The position numbers and the translations under genes are program-made. This document shows positions 18,388 to 27,489 of a stretch of DNA of 64,000 bases, one piece after another. The DNA comes from Devosia ginsengisoli (GTDB lineage: Bacteria > Pseudomonadota > Alphaproteobacteria > Rhizobiales > Devosiaceae), in contig NZ_CP042304.1 in NCBI RefSeq assembly GCF_007859655.1, positions 620,001 through 684,000 on the forward strand, given 5' to 3'. The stretch's first letter is position 1; each line of letters begins with the position of its first letter. The notes beneath the pieces were generated by a model. That model had not been told where the DNA came from. It searched no databases and saw nothing but the letters and a program-made list of their open reading frames with translations.

Positions 18388-19866
18388 CTATCCCACCCGC
18401 ATCACGGGTTCGGCCAGCTCCGCCGGTGCCTGCTCGGCCTCAGTGGCCATGCTGAACGTGGCAACCACGCGGTTCCTGCCATTGCGCTTGGCCACGTAAA
18501 GCGCCGCGTCCGCGGCAGACAGGGTCGCGCCAAGCTCGGCGTGATTCTGGTGATCGGCCACCCCGATGCTGACGGTGAATCGGATATCCGCATCGCCGCA
18601 ACCGGGAACCACCATCTGGCTGACCACGTGGCGTATCCGTTCCGCCGCGGCTTCGGCGGCAGCCGGTGTGACGGCCTGCAGGCCGATGGCAAATTCCTCG
18701 CCGCCGATTCTGGCGGCAAAATCGTCGGGGCCGACACTGCTGTTCAGCAGCGCGCCGATCGCCCGGATAACCGCATCACCCGCCGGATGGCCATGAAAGT
18801 CGTTGATGGCCTTGAAGTGATCGATATCGATCATCAGCACGCAGAACTGGCTGGCATTGCCCCGGGCGAGCGCCTTGCGCCCCCGGTCCATGAAGGCGCG
18901 GCGATTGAGCAGGCTGGACAGCTCGTCGCGCGTTGCCGCGACCTCCAGCGCCTCATTGCTCACGCGCCATGCCGCGTTGAGGCCGGCAACCGCGAACGGC
19001 CCGATGGCGATCATCGCCACGCCGAGCCGGTAGGATGACAGATCCCCCACCTCGCTCAGCACGAAACCGAACGGAATCTGGCCCGCCGGGCCGGCAATGA
19101 GCAGCCAGACAGCCGTCGCCATCGTCAGCGCGCTGGCCGTTGCCGGGCGGAAGCACACGGCGCACCACAGCAGCGCCGGGATGCTGAAGGCGATGGCGCC
19201 GGGTCCGCCGCTTACATGCATGAAGCCGACCGAGGCCAGCAGCGTCGCGATGGCCGCGCCCTGCCGCCAGGCGATCCCGCGATGGCCATAGACGGTCATC
19301 GAATCCGCGCGGTATCCCACATTCAGCGTTATGATCAGCGGCACGAAGATGGCGTAGTTGACAAATTCGGTGGTGAGCCAGAGGTCTAGCGCGCGGACCC
19401 CGCTCATGCCGAACAGCATTGGCCCGGCCACCATCCCGGCAAGGCCTGCCGCCGCGGATGCCGCCGCAAGCATCAGCATGATATAGATCGTATCCATCGG
19501 CCGGCGCAGCAGCAGCACGTTGCATGGCAGCAGCTTCGAGACCAGCAGTCCCGCGGCTACGCCCACCAGGTTGGTCCCGTTCAATATTGCGCTGGCGCCA
19601 AATGCGCCGCCCGTCAGCAGATCGGCGGTCATATAGGCGGCAGTGGCCACGATCCAGGTGAGGGGCCGGTTGGCTTCGGGCCGGATCAGCAGCAGGCTCA
19701 ACAGCAGCGCATTGGCCGGCCACAAGCTCGCCAGGGAAAACAGCAGCCGCGTGTGAATGCCGACAAAGCAGGCGCCCAGAACAAGCACGCCGATGCAGAG
19801 CGATAGCAATGTCGGATTGGTCGGGAGCGGGTCCCATTTCGATCGGGGCGCGGTCAAATCTGGCAC
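18388..19866 (-). CDS. membrane-bound diguanylate cyclase (GGDEF)
   Basis: 492 aa from a GTG start. The first 310 residues hold eight or so membrane helices resembling a MASE1-type sensor; the C-terminal GGDEF domain (about 325-480) has the substrate residues in MIDIDHFKAINDFHG and the active-site IGGEEF. It should therefore make c-di-GMP. The inhibitory I-site RxxD expected five residues before GGEEF reads GPDD, so product inhibition through this site is probably lost. The signal sensed is unknown. It is a single gene between dnaB and rplI. Confidence 0.9.
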   Translation of the reverse strand: MPDLTAPRSKWDPLPTNPTLLSLCIGVLVLGACFVGIHTRLLFSLASLWPANALLLSLLLIRPEANRPLTWIVATAAYMTADLLTGGAFGASAILNGTNLVGVAAGLLVSKLLPCNVLLLRRPMDTIYIMLMLAAASAAAGLAGMVAGPMLFGMSGVRALDLWLTTEFVNYAIFVPLIITLNVGYRADSMTVYGHRGIAWRQGAAIATLLASVGFMHVSGGPGAIAFSIPALLWCAVCFRPATASALTMATAVWLLIAGPAGQIPFGFVLSEVGDLSSYRLGVAMIAIGPFAVAGLNAAWRVSNEALEVAATRDELSSLLNRRAFMDRGRKALARGNASQFCVLMIDIDHFKAINDFHGHPAGDAVIRAIGALLNSSVGPDDFAARIGGEEFAIGLQAVTPAAAEAAAERIRHVVSQMVVPGCGDADIRFTVSIGVADHQNHAELGATLSAADAALYVAKRNGRNRVVATFSMATEAEQAPAELAEPVMRVG

Positions 19867-19952
19867 TACGTCTGAAACTACTTGAGCCAGTCTAGGCCGT
19901 GGCGGTTAACGATCCACGAGGCCGGTCCATACAAAGCAAACTCCACGCAAAC

Positions 19953-19981
19953 AAAAAGGCCGGGCGCAGGGCCCGGCCTCT
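19953..19981 (-). terminator. rho-independent terminator of the rpsF-rpsR-rplI operon
   Basis: On the minus strand GGCCGGGCCCTGCGCCCGGCC is followed by TTTTTG, about 20 bases after the rplI stop. The stem is GC-rich with a short loop and a T5 tract. Confidence 0.85.
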
Positions 19982-20000
19982 TCAATGCGTTGCGAGCCGA

Positions 20001-20573
20001 TCAGACTTCGTCGTCGAAGCGATCGTCCTGCTGCGCGTCCTTCTGGCCGGCGGCGAAGTCGCCTTCCACGTCATCTTCATAGACGGTGACGGTCACGTCT
20101 TCACCGGCGCTCTGGCGGGCGGCTTCGTCTTCCGAGCGGGCGACGTTGACGGTGATGGTCACGGCGACTTCGGCATGCAGGTTCAGCGGCACGGTGTGCA
20201 CGCCGACCGACTTGATCGGGTCGGTGAGGTCGACCTGGCTGCGCTGCACGGTGAAGCCATCGGTGGCCAGGGCTTCCACGATGTCGCGCGAGGCGACCGA
20301 GCCGTAGAGCTGGCCGGTTTCACCCGCCTGGCGGATGATGATGATTTCGCGGCCGTTGAGACCTTCGGCAATGCCGGCAGCGGCGTTGCGGCGGTCGTCG
20401 TTGCGCTTTTCGATATGGGCGCGTTCGGCTTCGAACTTCTTGCGGTTGGCTTCGGTGGCGCGGAGCGCCTTGCCCTGCGGCAGCAGGAAGTTACGGGCGA
20501 AGCCGTCCTTGACGGTGACTTCGTCGCCGATCGAACCGGTACGGCCGACGCGCTCGAGCAGAATGACTTTCAT
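20001..20573 (-). CDS. rplI: 50S ribosomal protein L9
   Basis: 190 aa from the ATG at 20571-20573 (MKVILLERVGRTGSIGDEVTVKDGFARNFLLPQGKA, a classical L9 start); the frame is open further upstream but that part is not L9. The N-terminal rRNA-binding domain, the long connecting helix (about 40-75) and the C-terminal domain are all present. An acidic C-terminal extension of about 40 residues, rich in Asp and Glu, is typical of alphaproteobacterial L9. It is last in the operon, after a 220-base gap with a large hairpin. Confidence 0.97.
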   Translation of the reverse strand: MKVILLERVGRTGSIGDEVTVKDGFARNFLLPQGKALRATEANRKKFEAERAHIEKRNDDRRNAAAGIAEGLNGREIIIIRQAGETGQLYGSVASRDIVEALATDGFTVQRSQVDLTDPIKSVGVHTVPLNLHAEVAVTITVNVARSEDEAARQSAGEDVTVTVYEDDVEGDFAAGQKDAQQDDRFDDEV

Positions 20574-20700
20574 TTGGGTATTCCTTAGTAGCTGTCCCGT
20601 CTCTCGGACGGTTAGGAGCCCCGGACCATCCAGAACCCCAACGATGTGCCCTTTACAGGCACGGGCAGGCCAAACAGGAAGTCGTTGGGCTGGATGAGAT

Positions 20701-20773
20701 AGTGGTGGTTCGCGAGAACCGGAGCGGAGCGTACCTAGGTACGTGAGCACCGGAAGCGCAGCGCACCGCCACT
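20701..20773. repeat. 73-base imperfect hairpin between rpsR and rplI
   Basis: The sequence is an imperfect palindrome centred on GTACCTAGGTAC (20731-20742), with end arms AGTGG (20701-20705) and CCACT (20769-20773). The inner arms share CCGGAGC/GAGCGTAC-type blocks with their complements. It occupies the 220-base gap between rpsR and rplI and would form a long stem in the operon transcript. No other copy is visible in this window. Confidence 0.7.
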
Positions 20774-20793
20774 AGATCGCCAGCCCAGCGAAC

Positions 20794-21048
20794 TTACTGG
20801 ACGGCATACGGCATGATGCCGATGAAGCGGGCGCGCTTGATCGCCTGAGCCAGTTCACGCTGCTTCTTGGCAGAAACGGCGGTGATGCGGCTCGGCACGA
20901 TCTTGCCGCGCTCCGACACGTAGCGGGAGAGCAGGCGCACGTCCTTGTAGTCGATCTTGGGCGCGCCCTCGCCCGAGAACGGGCAGGTCTTGCGGCGGCG
21001 CTGGAACGGACGGCGGGCCTGGGCGGTGGTGAGGTCTTTGATTGCCAT
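20794..21048 (-). CDS. rpsR: 30S ribosomal protein S18
   Basis: 84 aa, full-length S18: a basic N-terminus ([18 protein letters not shown]) and the conserved [51 protein letters not shown]18 binds S6 on the 30S platform. It lies 17 bases after rpsF in the operon. Confidence 0.98.
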   Translation of the reverse strand: MAIKDLTTAQARRPFQRRRKTCPFSGEGAPKIDYKDVRLLSRYVSERGKIVPSRITAVSAKKQRELAQAIKRARFIGIMPYAVQ

Positions 21049-21065
21049 AGCTTTGGGTCCTTATC

Positions 21066-21461
21066 TTAGAAACGGCGCGGACGGCGTTCGCCGCCGAAGC
21101 CACCACGGTCGGGGCGACCGCCATCGCGGTCATCGCGATCGCGCTTCTGCATCATGGCCGAGGGGCCTTCTTCCAACTCGTCGACGCGCACGGTCATGAA
21201 GCGCAGGATGTCTTCATTGATGCGCATCTGGCGTTCCATCTCGGCAACGGCCTGCGGCGCTGCTTCGATGTTCAGCAGCGTATAATGCGCCTTGCGGTTC
21301 TTGCGGATGCGGTAGGAGAGACCCTTGAGGCCCCAATATTCGTTCTTGGTGACCTTGCCGCCGCCAGTGGCGAGGATTTCGGTCAGCGCAGCGGTCAGTT
21401 CTTCGACCTGCTGCTGGGAAACGTCCTGGCGTGCCAGGTAGATATGCTCGTAGAGGGCCAT
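21066..21461 (-). CDS. rpsF: 30S ribosomal protein S6
   Basis: 131 aa from the ATG at 21459-21461 ([26 protein letters not shown]); an upstream ATG at 21491 in the same frame is not part of the family. The S6 core covers residues 1-95. The remaining 35 residues are a basic, Asp/Arg/Gly-rich tail ([24 protein letters not shown]), common in alphaproteobacterial S6. First gene of the rpsF-rpsR-rplI operon; the promoter must lie in 21462-21734, where I cannot single out convincing boxes. Confidence 0.97.
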   Translation of the reverse strand: MALYEHIYLARQDVSQQQVEELTAALTEILATGGGKVTKNEYWGLKGLSYRIRKNRKAHYTLLNIEAAPQAVAEMERQMRINEDILRFMTVRVDELEEGPSAMMQKRDRDDRDGGRPDRGGFGGERRPRRF

Positions 21462-21675
21462 GAATGCGCCTTCGTCAGTGGTTTCAAACACAGCAACATC
21501 TGGCGCGGAGCCTCCTTGAAGCCGAGAAGGGCATCAAAGCAGTCTTGCAAAGAGCGGGAACACGGGAGGCCGGGCCATCGCCCTATTTGCCGTTCTTTCA
21601 AACAACAAACCCTCCGTTCAGCCCCCGGCCAAACGAATTGCTGGCGCGGCTATAGGGGAAAGGGGCCGCCAGATC

Positions 21676-21710
21676 AAGCAGAAACGCCGCCAGCCAACGG
21701 CCGGCGGCGC
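21676..21710 (-). terminator. terminator after the cytochrome c gene
   Basis: On the minus strand a GC-rich stem (CGCCGCC pairing with GGCGGCG across a loop containing GGCCGTTGGC, within 21685-21709) is followed by TTTCTGCTT. It lies 25 bases after the stop at 21735. Confidence 0.7.
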
Positions 21711-21734
21711 AATAGGGGAGGCTGCAGGCAGTCG

Positions 21735-22142
21735 TTACTGCGCGAAGCTGATCGTCCCGCCCGATTCCGCCGTCAGCGGCTCCGTACCTGCCGGCAGTCC
21801 GTTCACCGACAGGATATAGGCCGCCATGTCGGCATAGACCTCGGCCGACAGCGAATCCGGCGCAGATGGCGGCATGGTATGCACCTTGGCCACCAGGTCG
21901 GCGGCCGCCGCACCCTCCCAGTTCTCGTGGAAGAACTCGCCGGCCAGCGGCGGGCCATAGGTGTTGTTGGTCAGCGTATCGCCATGGCAGACCGCGCAAT
22001 TGGCGTCGAATGCGGCCTTGCCCGATGCGACCTGGGCCTCGGTGAAGCTGGGCAGGTCCCCAGCCGCCGCGGCATCCTCCGCCGGAGCCTCTTCCGTTTC
22101 GCCCGCGGCGGCCTCATCCCTGCCCGCGCAGCGACTGCTCAT
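21735..22142 (-). CDS. cytochrome c domain, probably the displaced C-terminus of the upstream dehydrogenase
   Basis: 135 aa if read from the ATG at 22140-22142. It holds a single class I cytochrome c domain with the haem motif CAVCH and a distal Met in TMPPSAP. No signal peptide precedes it, although c-type cytochromes are matured in the periplasm; instead it begins with an Ala/Glu/Pro-rich stretch (EAAAGETEEAPAEDAAAAG) that looks like an interdomain linker. It overlaps the 3' end of the PQQ-type dehydrogenase gene in another frame. Removing one G from the GGG tract (CCC at 22118-22120) fuses both into one protein of about 630 aa. See findings. Confidence 0.75.
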   Translation of the reverse strand: MSSRCAGRDEAAAGETEEAPAEDAAAAGDLPSFTEAQVASGKAAFDANCAVCHGDTLTNNTYGPPLAGEFFHENWEGAAAADLVAKVHTMPPSAPDSLSAEVYADMAAYILSVNGLPAGTEPLTAESGGTISFAQ

Positions 22143-23616
22143 TGGGCGGCGGAACGGCGCTGGGGTCGCCTTCGCCCGCATAGGTATAGGCGATGATCTC
22201 GCCCGGATTGGCCAATTCGCTCGTCGTGCCGCCCTCGGTATTCTCGGCCAGGCCCGTCGCGTCGGTGGCAATATAGATGGTCTTGCCGTCGGCACTTACA
22301 GCCACGTCGCGATAGCGGTTATTGGTCTGGAAATAGCGCTCCACCGTGCCGTCCACGGCCTGCCCGTTCTCGTCGAGCGGCAGCACATAGATCGAGCCGC
22401 GCTTCAGCGTCGGCGCCAGCAGCACCTTGTCCCAGCCCGGAATGCGGTCATCGCCGCCCTGGTAATATTCGACGCTGGTAATGCCCACTGTCGGCCAGCA
22501 GATGAAGTCGGTGCCCTTGCAGTCCGGCACCACGAAATTCCAGCCGGTATCGACCGTGAACATGGTGGCGATGGGATCGACCATCGGCTCGGTGAAGGCG
22601 GATTCGGGTTCATGCGGCACATTGTCGGGAATGGCATATTCGCTGAACGTGGTCTCCGCGCAGGGCGGATTGGCGGCCAACTCCCAATTGGCATGCTCAT
22701 AGGCCTTGTCGTCGTTGAGCCCCGCCACATTCGGCCAGCCGTAATTGCCGCCCGAGGTCAGGATATTCACCTCGTCATCGGTCTTGGGCCCATGCTCGGT
22801 GGCATAGAGCGTGCCATCCGGCCCGAAGGCGATGCCCTGCATATTGCGGTGCCCATAGGTAAAGACGTGGCTCTGCACGCCATCGAGCTCCGGATTGTCC
22901 TCGGGAATCGACCCATCCAGGTTGAGCCGCAGCGACTTGCCGACATAGGCGACATAATCCTTGGCGGCGATTTCATCGGCGGTGGGCAGGCGCTGCGCCT
23001 CGATCGGCAGGCACACATTGGCGCCCTGGTTATTCCCCTGGTCGCCCAGCGTATAATAGAGCGTATTGTCCGGCCCGAATTTCAGCCGCCCCGAATTGTG
23101 GTCATTGCTGGCCGGCAGTCCCGTGATCAGGTCCACCGGGTCGCTCAGCGTGCCATCCGCCTCGTTATACGAGAGCCTGATGATCTTGGTGTAGAGCATG
23201 TGATAGGGGCTGCTCGCGTCGGTAACCTGCGGGTCCGCGCCTTTTTCCTCGTCGACATAGCTATAGGCGGCATAGACATAGTCATTGCCGGTGCCCTGGC
23301 CCAGTTCGGGATGCAGCGCCAGCCCCATCAGCCCGTCCTGGCCACCCGGGGCCGAGATTTCATCGATCGTGATGGCGACATGCTGCTCACCCGTCGTGGG
23401 GTCGATGCGGCTGATGCGCTTGCCGGTCCGCTCCGTCGTCCACAGCATGCCGTCCGGTCCCAGCGTGATTTCCCAGGGATTGGCCAGTCCCGTAATCACC
23501 ACCGATTGGGTGAATTGCTTGGCGCCGGTCACATACGAATCCGGGCTTTGTGCGACGCTGGGGCCGACCAGTGCGGTGCAGGCCAGCAGGGCGCAGATCG
23601 AAGTCAGGTTTTTCAT
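22114..23616 (-). CDS. PQQ-dependent sugar dehydrogenase (aldose sugar dehydrogenase type)
   Basis: 500 aa. A Sec signal peptide (MKNLTSICALLACTALVGPSVAQ) is followed by a six-bladed beta-propeller of the soluble glucose dehydrogenase/Asd family: GLANPWEITLGPDGMLWTTERTGKRI, GGQDGLMGLALHPE with the catalytic-type His, and YGHRNMQGIAFGPDG. Such enzymes oxidise aldoses in the periplasm with PQQ and pass electrons to cytochrome c. The frame stops at 22114, just where an acidic linker and a cytochrome c domain continue in another frame. Substrate range cannot be told. Confidence 0.85.
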   Translation of the reverse strand: MKNLTSICALLACTALVGPSVAQSPDSYVTGAKQFTQSVVITGLANPWEITLGPDGMLWTTERTGKRISRIDPTTGEQHVAITIDEISAPGGQDGLMGLALHPELGQGTGNDYVYAAYSYVDEEKGADPQVTDASSPYHMLYTKIIRLSYNEADGTLSDPVDLITGLPASNDHNSGRLKFGPDNTLYYTLGDQGNNQGANVCLPIEAQRLPTADEIAAKDYVAYVGKSLRLNLDGSIPEDNPELDGVQSHVFTYGHRNMQGIAFGPDGTLYATEHGPKTDDEVNILTSGGNYGWPNVAGLNDDKAYEHANWELAANPPCAETTFSEYAIPDNVPHEPESAFTEPMVDPIATMFTVDTGWNFVVPDCKGTDFICWPTVGITSVEYYQGGDDRIPGWDKVLLAPTLKRGSIYVLPLDENGQAVDGTVERYFQTNNRYRDVAVSADGKTIYIATDATGLAENTEGGTTSELANPGEIIAYTYAGEGDPSAVPPPNEQSLRGQG

Positions 23617-23823
23617 GAGACGCTCCCTTGGTTGTCAGCGATCAACGCGTGGCCCGGCAAAACGTTCAACAGCGCCGGAACTGCGGATAAACCACTGATC
23701 TTGCTGCGTTTGATTTCTCCCTCTCGACATCCGCCTTGACTCCGCCACACACTCCCGGCAAACGCCGCGCAACTGGACAGTCTCCTTATGGATTGTCTAA
23801 CTGATCGCAGAGGGGGCCACATC

Positions 23824-24771
23824 ATGACCAGCTACGCATTCACCTTTCCGGGGCAGGGCAGCCAGGCCGTCGGCATGGGCAAGGACCTGGCCGCGGCCTA
23901 TCCCGAGGCCCGCGCCGTATTCCAGGAAGTCGATGAAGCCCTGGGCCAGCGCCTTTCAGCCATCATGTTCGAAGGTCCGGACGATATCCTGCGCCTCACC
24001 GAAAACGCCCAGCCGGCCCTGATGGCCGTCAGCGTCGCCGTTGTCAGGGTGCTCGAAGCCAAGGGCATCCGTCTGGCCGATCACGCCGCCTATGTCGCCG
24101 GCCACTCGCTCGGCGAATATTCGGCCCTGTGCGCCGCCGGCACCTTCTCGCTGGCCGATACCGCGCGCCTGCTCAAGACGCGTGGTCAGGCCATGCAGAA
24201 GGCCGTGCCCGTCGGCCATGGCGCCATGGCTGCATTGCTCGGTCTCGATCTCGAAACCGCCAGCGCCGTCGCCGCCGAAGCCGCCCAGGGCGACGTCTGC
24301 GATGTTGCTAACGACAATGCCCCCGGCCAGGTCGTCGTTTCCGGCGCCACAGCCGCCGTGGAACGTGCCGTCGAAATCGCCAAGACCAGGGGCGCCCGCC
24401 GCGCTTTGCTGCTGCCGGTCAGCGCCCCGTTCCATTGCTCGCTCATGCAGCCGGCCGCCGAGGCCATGGCCGTTGCGCTGGCCGAAGTCACCATGAATGC
24501 GCCCGTCGTGCCGCTGGTCGCCAATGTGCTGGCCACCCCGATTTCCGATCCGGCCGACATCCGCCAGCGCCTGGTCGAACAGGTCACCGGCGTCGTCCGC
24601 TGGACCGAGACTGTCACCTGGCTAACTGGTCAGGGCGGAGTGACCCATCTGGCCGAACTGGGCACTGGCAAGGTCCTCACCGGCCTCGCCAAGCGTATCA
24701 ATGCCGAAGCGACTGCCACATCAGTCGGCTCGCCTGCCGATATCGATGCCTTCGTTTCCGAACTCACTTGA
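23824..24771 (+). CDS. fabD: malonyl-CoA:ACP S-malonyltransferase
   Basis: 315 aa from the ATG at 23824, with GAGGGGG 7 bases upstream. It loads malonyl groups onto ACP. The N-terminal FPGQGSQAVGMG, the nucleophile elbow GHSLGE (Ser95) and the catalytic His in SAPFHCSLM at about 204 are present. It opens the fabD-fabG-acpP-fabF cluster. Confidence 0.97.
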   Translation: MTSYAFTFPGQGSQAVGMGKDLAAAYPEARAVFQEVDEALGQRLSAIMFEGPDDILRLTENAQPALMAVSVAVVRVLEAKGIRLADHAAYVAGHSLGEYSALCAAGTFSLADTARLLKTRGQAMQKAVPVGHGAMAALLGLDLETASAVAAEAAQGDVCDVANDNAPGQVVVSGATAAVERAVEIAKTRGARRALLLPVSAPFHCSLMQPAAEAMAVALAEVTMNAPVVPLVANVLATPISDPADIRQRLVEQVTGVVRWTETVTWLTGQGGVTHLAELGTGKVLTGLAKRINAEATATSVGSPADIDAFVSELT

Positions 24772-24818
24772 ATCAAGCCATTAAGCGCTTGAATCACTAT
24801 CTCCATCGGGAGGACTAA

Positions 24819-25556
24819 ATGTTTGATCTGACTGGCAAACGTGCCCTGGTAACCGGCGCCAGCGGTGGCATTGGCCGCGAGATTGCCAAGGCGCTCGCCG
24901 CCGCCGGCGCCACCGTGGCGCTGTCAGGCACCCGCCTCGGCGCGCTGGAAGATACGGCAAAGGAGATCGGCAAGGATTGCCCCATTCTTCCCGCCAATCT
25001 CAGCAAGCTCGATGAAGTCGACAAGCTCGTCCCATCTGCCGAAGCGGCCATGGGCGGCCTCGATATTCTCGTCAACAATGCCGGCATGACGCGCGACAAT
25101 CTCTTCATGCGCATGAAGGACGAAGAGTGGGACGAGGTCATCGCCGTCAACCTCACCGCCGCCTTCCATCTCAATCGTGCCGTTTTGCGCTCCATGATGA
25201 AGCAGCGCTTCGGCCGCATCATCGGCATTTCCTCGGTCGTCGGCGTCATGGGCAACCCGGGGCAGGGCAACTATGCCGCCTCCAAGGCTGGCCTGATCGG
25301 CATGAACAAGGCGCTGGCCCATGAAGTGGCCAGCCGCAACATCACCGTCAATTCCATCGCGCCCGGCTTCATCGCCTCGGCCATGACTGACGAACTCAAC
25401 GACAAGCAGCGCGAGTCGATCCTCTCGACGATCCCTTCCGGCCGCCTCGGCACCGCCCAGGAAGTCGCCGCCTGCGCCGTTTTCCTCGCCAGCGACGCGG
25501 CGGGCTACATCACCGGCCACACGCTCAACGTCAATGGCGGCATGGCCATGATCTGA
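24819..25556 (+). CDS. fabG: 3-oxoacyl-ACP reductase
   Basis: 245 aa SDR enzyme reducing beta-ketoacyl-ACP with NADPH. TGASGGIG at residues 12-19, NNAGMTRDNLFMRM (typical of FabG), catalytic Ser in ISSVVG and YAASKAG at about 151-157, and the C-terminal GGMAMI. A GGGAGGA ribosome-binding site precedes the ATG. It lies 47 bases after fabD. Confidence 0.97.
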   Translation: MFDLTGKRALVTGASGGIGREIAKALAAAGATVALSGTRLGALEDTAKEIGKDCPILPANLSKLDEVDKLVPSAEAAMGGLDILVNNAGMTRDNLFMRMKDEEWDEVIAVNLTAAFHLNRAVLRSMMKQRFGRIIGISSVVGVMGNPGQGNYAASKAGLIGMNKALAHEVASRNITVNSIAPGFIASAMTDELNDKQRESILSTIPSGRLGTAQEVAACAVFLASDAAGYITGHTLNVNGGMAMI

Positions 25557-25801
25557 TCGGCCGGCCGGTCTTCCCTATGCGGGTTCTTCTGGGCAAAAGC
25601 CTTGGAAACGAGGCATTGAGCGGCTGGCGGAGCCCCATCAAGTGTGATACTCGCCGCCGCTGGCACCGGTGGTGGACTGCCTTGCAGACGCCCGAAAGCG
25701 CGCCTACATTGCCGCCAAGTCAGCCAAACGGTGCTTGAAGATTTGGCACTCCGCCAATAAGAAGCGAAACGAAACCTCGATTTCGAAAAAGGAAGTCTAA
25801 T

Positions 25802-26038
25802 ATGAGCGATGTCGCTGATCGGGTCCGCAAGATCGTTGTGGAACACCTCAATGTGGATGCCGAGAAGGTTGTCGAAAAGGCCAGCTTCATCGACGATCTG
25901 GGTGCGGACTCCCTCGACCAGGTCGAACTGGTGATGGCCTTCGAAGAAGAATTTTCGGTTGAGATCCCCGACGACGCCGCCGAGTCGATCCAGACCTTCG
26001 GCGATGCCGTGTCGTTCCTCACCAAGGCCGTCGGCTAA
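25802..26038 (+). CDS. acpP: acyl carrier protein
   Basis: 78 aa, acidic, four-helix carrier protein. The phosphopantetheine attachment serine is Ser37 in [19 protein letters not shown] 245-base gap separates it from fabG, which leaves room for its own promoter; a GGAAG ribosome-binding site precedes the ATG. Confidence 0.98.
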   Translation: MSDVADRVRKIVVEHLNVDAEKVVEKASFIDDLGADSLDQVELVMAFEEEFSVEIPDDAAESIQTFGDAVSFLTKAVG

Positions 26039-26074
26039 GCCCGTCGGGCTTGGGCCGGGTTAGGCAGGCACAGC

Positions 26075-27343
26075 ATGGAATTGCGCCGCGTCGTTGTCAC
26101 CGGGTTGGGCCTCGTTACGCCCCTCGGTACTGGAGTTGAAGCCACCTGGGCCAATATCCTGGCCGGAAAGAGTGGCGCCGTCAGGATCGACGACTTTCAG
26201 GTCGATGATATCGCCTGCCAGATTGCTCATCGCTTGCCGCTCGGCGACTATGCCGAGGGCAAGTTCAATCCCGATGAGTGGATGGACACCAAGGAACAGC
26301 GCAAGGTCGATCCCTTCATCGTCTATGCCATGGCTGCCGCGCAGCAGGCTATCGAGGATGCCGGGGTCGAGCCGAAAACCCAGGAAGAGCAGGAACGCAC
26401 TGGCGTCCTGATCGGCTCGGGCATCGGTGGCGTGGGCGGCATCTACGATGCCTCCATCACCCTGCACGAAAAGGGTCCGCGCCGCATCAGTCCCTTCTTC
26501 ATTCCCGGTCGCCTGATCAACCTGGCCTCCGGCCAGGTCTCCATCCGTTTCGGCCTCAAGGGGCCGAACCATTCGGTGGTCACCGCCTGCTCCACCGGCG
26601 CCCATGCCATCGGCGATGCCGCCCGTCTCATTGCGCTCGGCGATGCCGACGTGATGGTGGCCGGCGGCGCCGAAAGCTGCGTCAACCGCCTGTCGCTGGC
26701 CGGCTTCGCCGCCGCCCGTGCGCTTTCGACCGGCTTCAACGACAATCCCGAAGCCGCCTCCCGTCCTTACGACAAGGATCGTGATGGCTTCGTCATGGGC
26801 GAGGGCGCCGGCATCGTCGTCCTCGAAGACTATGAGCGGGCCAAGGCCCGGGGCGCCAAGATTTATGGCGAAGTGATCGGCTATGGTCTTTCCGGCGATG
26901 CCTATCACATCACCGCCCCGTCGCCCGATGGCGATGGTGGTTTCCGCGCGATGAGCGCCGCCATCAAGCGCGCCGGCATTGCTGCGTCCGATATCGACTA
27001 TATCAACGCCCACGGCACCTCGACGCCGCTCGGCGACGAGATCGAGTTGGGCGCGGTCACACGCGTCCTTGGCGACTCGGCATCGAAGGCGGTGATGAGT
27101 TCCACCAAGTCGGCCGTTGGCCACCTGCTGGGCGCCGCCGGTTCGGTCGAAGCCATTTTCTGCCTGCTGGCGATGCGTGACGGCATCGCGCCGCCGACGC
27201 TCAACCTCGACAATCCCTCGGTCGACACGGTGATCAATCTGGTGCCCAAAAAGGCATTCAAGAAGGAGATCAACGTGGCGCTGTCCAACAGCTTCGGCTT
27301 TGGCGGCACCAATGCGACCCTGGTCATGCGCAAGGTCGGCTGA
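26075..27343 (+). CDS. fabF: 3-oxoacyl-ACP synthase II
   Basis: 422 aa. Elongating beta-ketoacyl-ACP synthase: the Cys172-His-His triad is seen in TACSTGAHAIG, NAHGTSTPLGD and GHLLGAAGS, with a C-terminal GFGGTNATLVM. It extends acyl chains by condensation with malonyl-ACP. It lies 36 bases after acpP and is followed by a strong terminator. Confidence 0.97.
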   Translation: MELRRVVVTGLGLVTPLGTGVEATWANILAGKSGAVRIDDFQVDDIACQIAHRLPLGDYAEGKFNPDEWMDTKEQRKVDPFIVYAMAAAQQAIEDAGVEPKTQEEQERTGVLIGSGIGGVGGIYDASITLHEKGPRRISPFFIPGRLINLASGQVSIRFGLKGPNHSVVTACSTGAHAIGDAARLIALGDADVMVAGGAESCVNRLSLAGFAAARALSTGFNDNPEAASRPYDKDRDGFVMGEGAGIVVLEDYERAKARGAKIYGEVIGYGLSGDAYHITAPSPDGDGGFRAMSAAIKRAGIAASDIDYINAHGTSTPLGDEIELGAVTRVLGDSASKAVMSSTKSAVGHLLGAAGSVEAIFCLLAMRDGIAPPTLNLDNPSVDTVINLVPKKAFKKEINVALSNSFGFGGTNATLVMRKVG

Positions 27344-27360
27344 TTATCCACGCTTTGATG

Positions 27361-27402
27361 AGAGGCACATCGCGTCACCCGCGATGTGCCTCTTGTCTTT
27401 GT
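27361..27402 (+). terminator. strong terminator after fabF
   Basis: A perfect 14-bp stem AGAGGCACATCGCG (27361-27374) / CGCGATGTGCCTCT (27380-27393) with a 5-base loop, followed by TGTCTTTGTC. It separates the fab cluster from mltG. Confidence 0.9.
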
Positions 27403-27489
27403 CGCAGGGCATCAACAATATGCCGCAAAACCATTGAACAAGACCCGTCCATTCCCCAATGACACGGGCTCCGAGGGTGATCCAGCACG

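Noticed and set aside
21462..21560. S6:S18 autoregulatory leader upstream of rpsF
   Set aside because: Such leaders exist in many bacteria, but I could not identify the required bulged CCG structure with confidence here.
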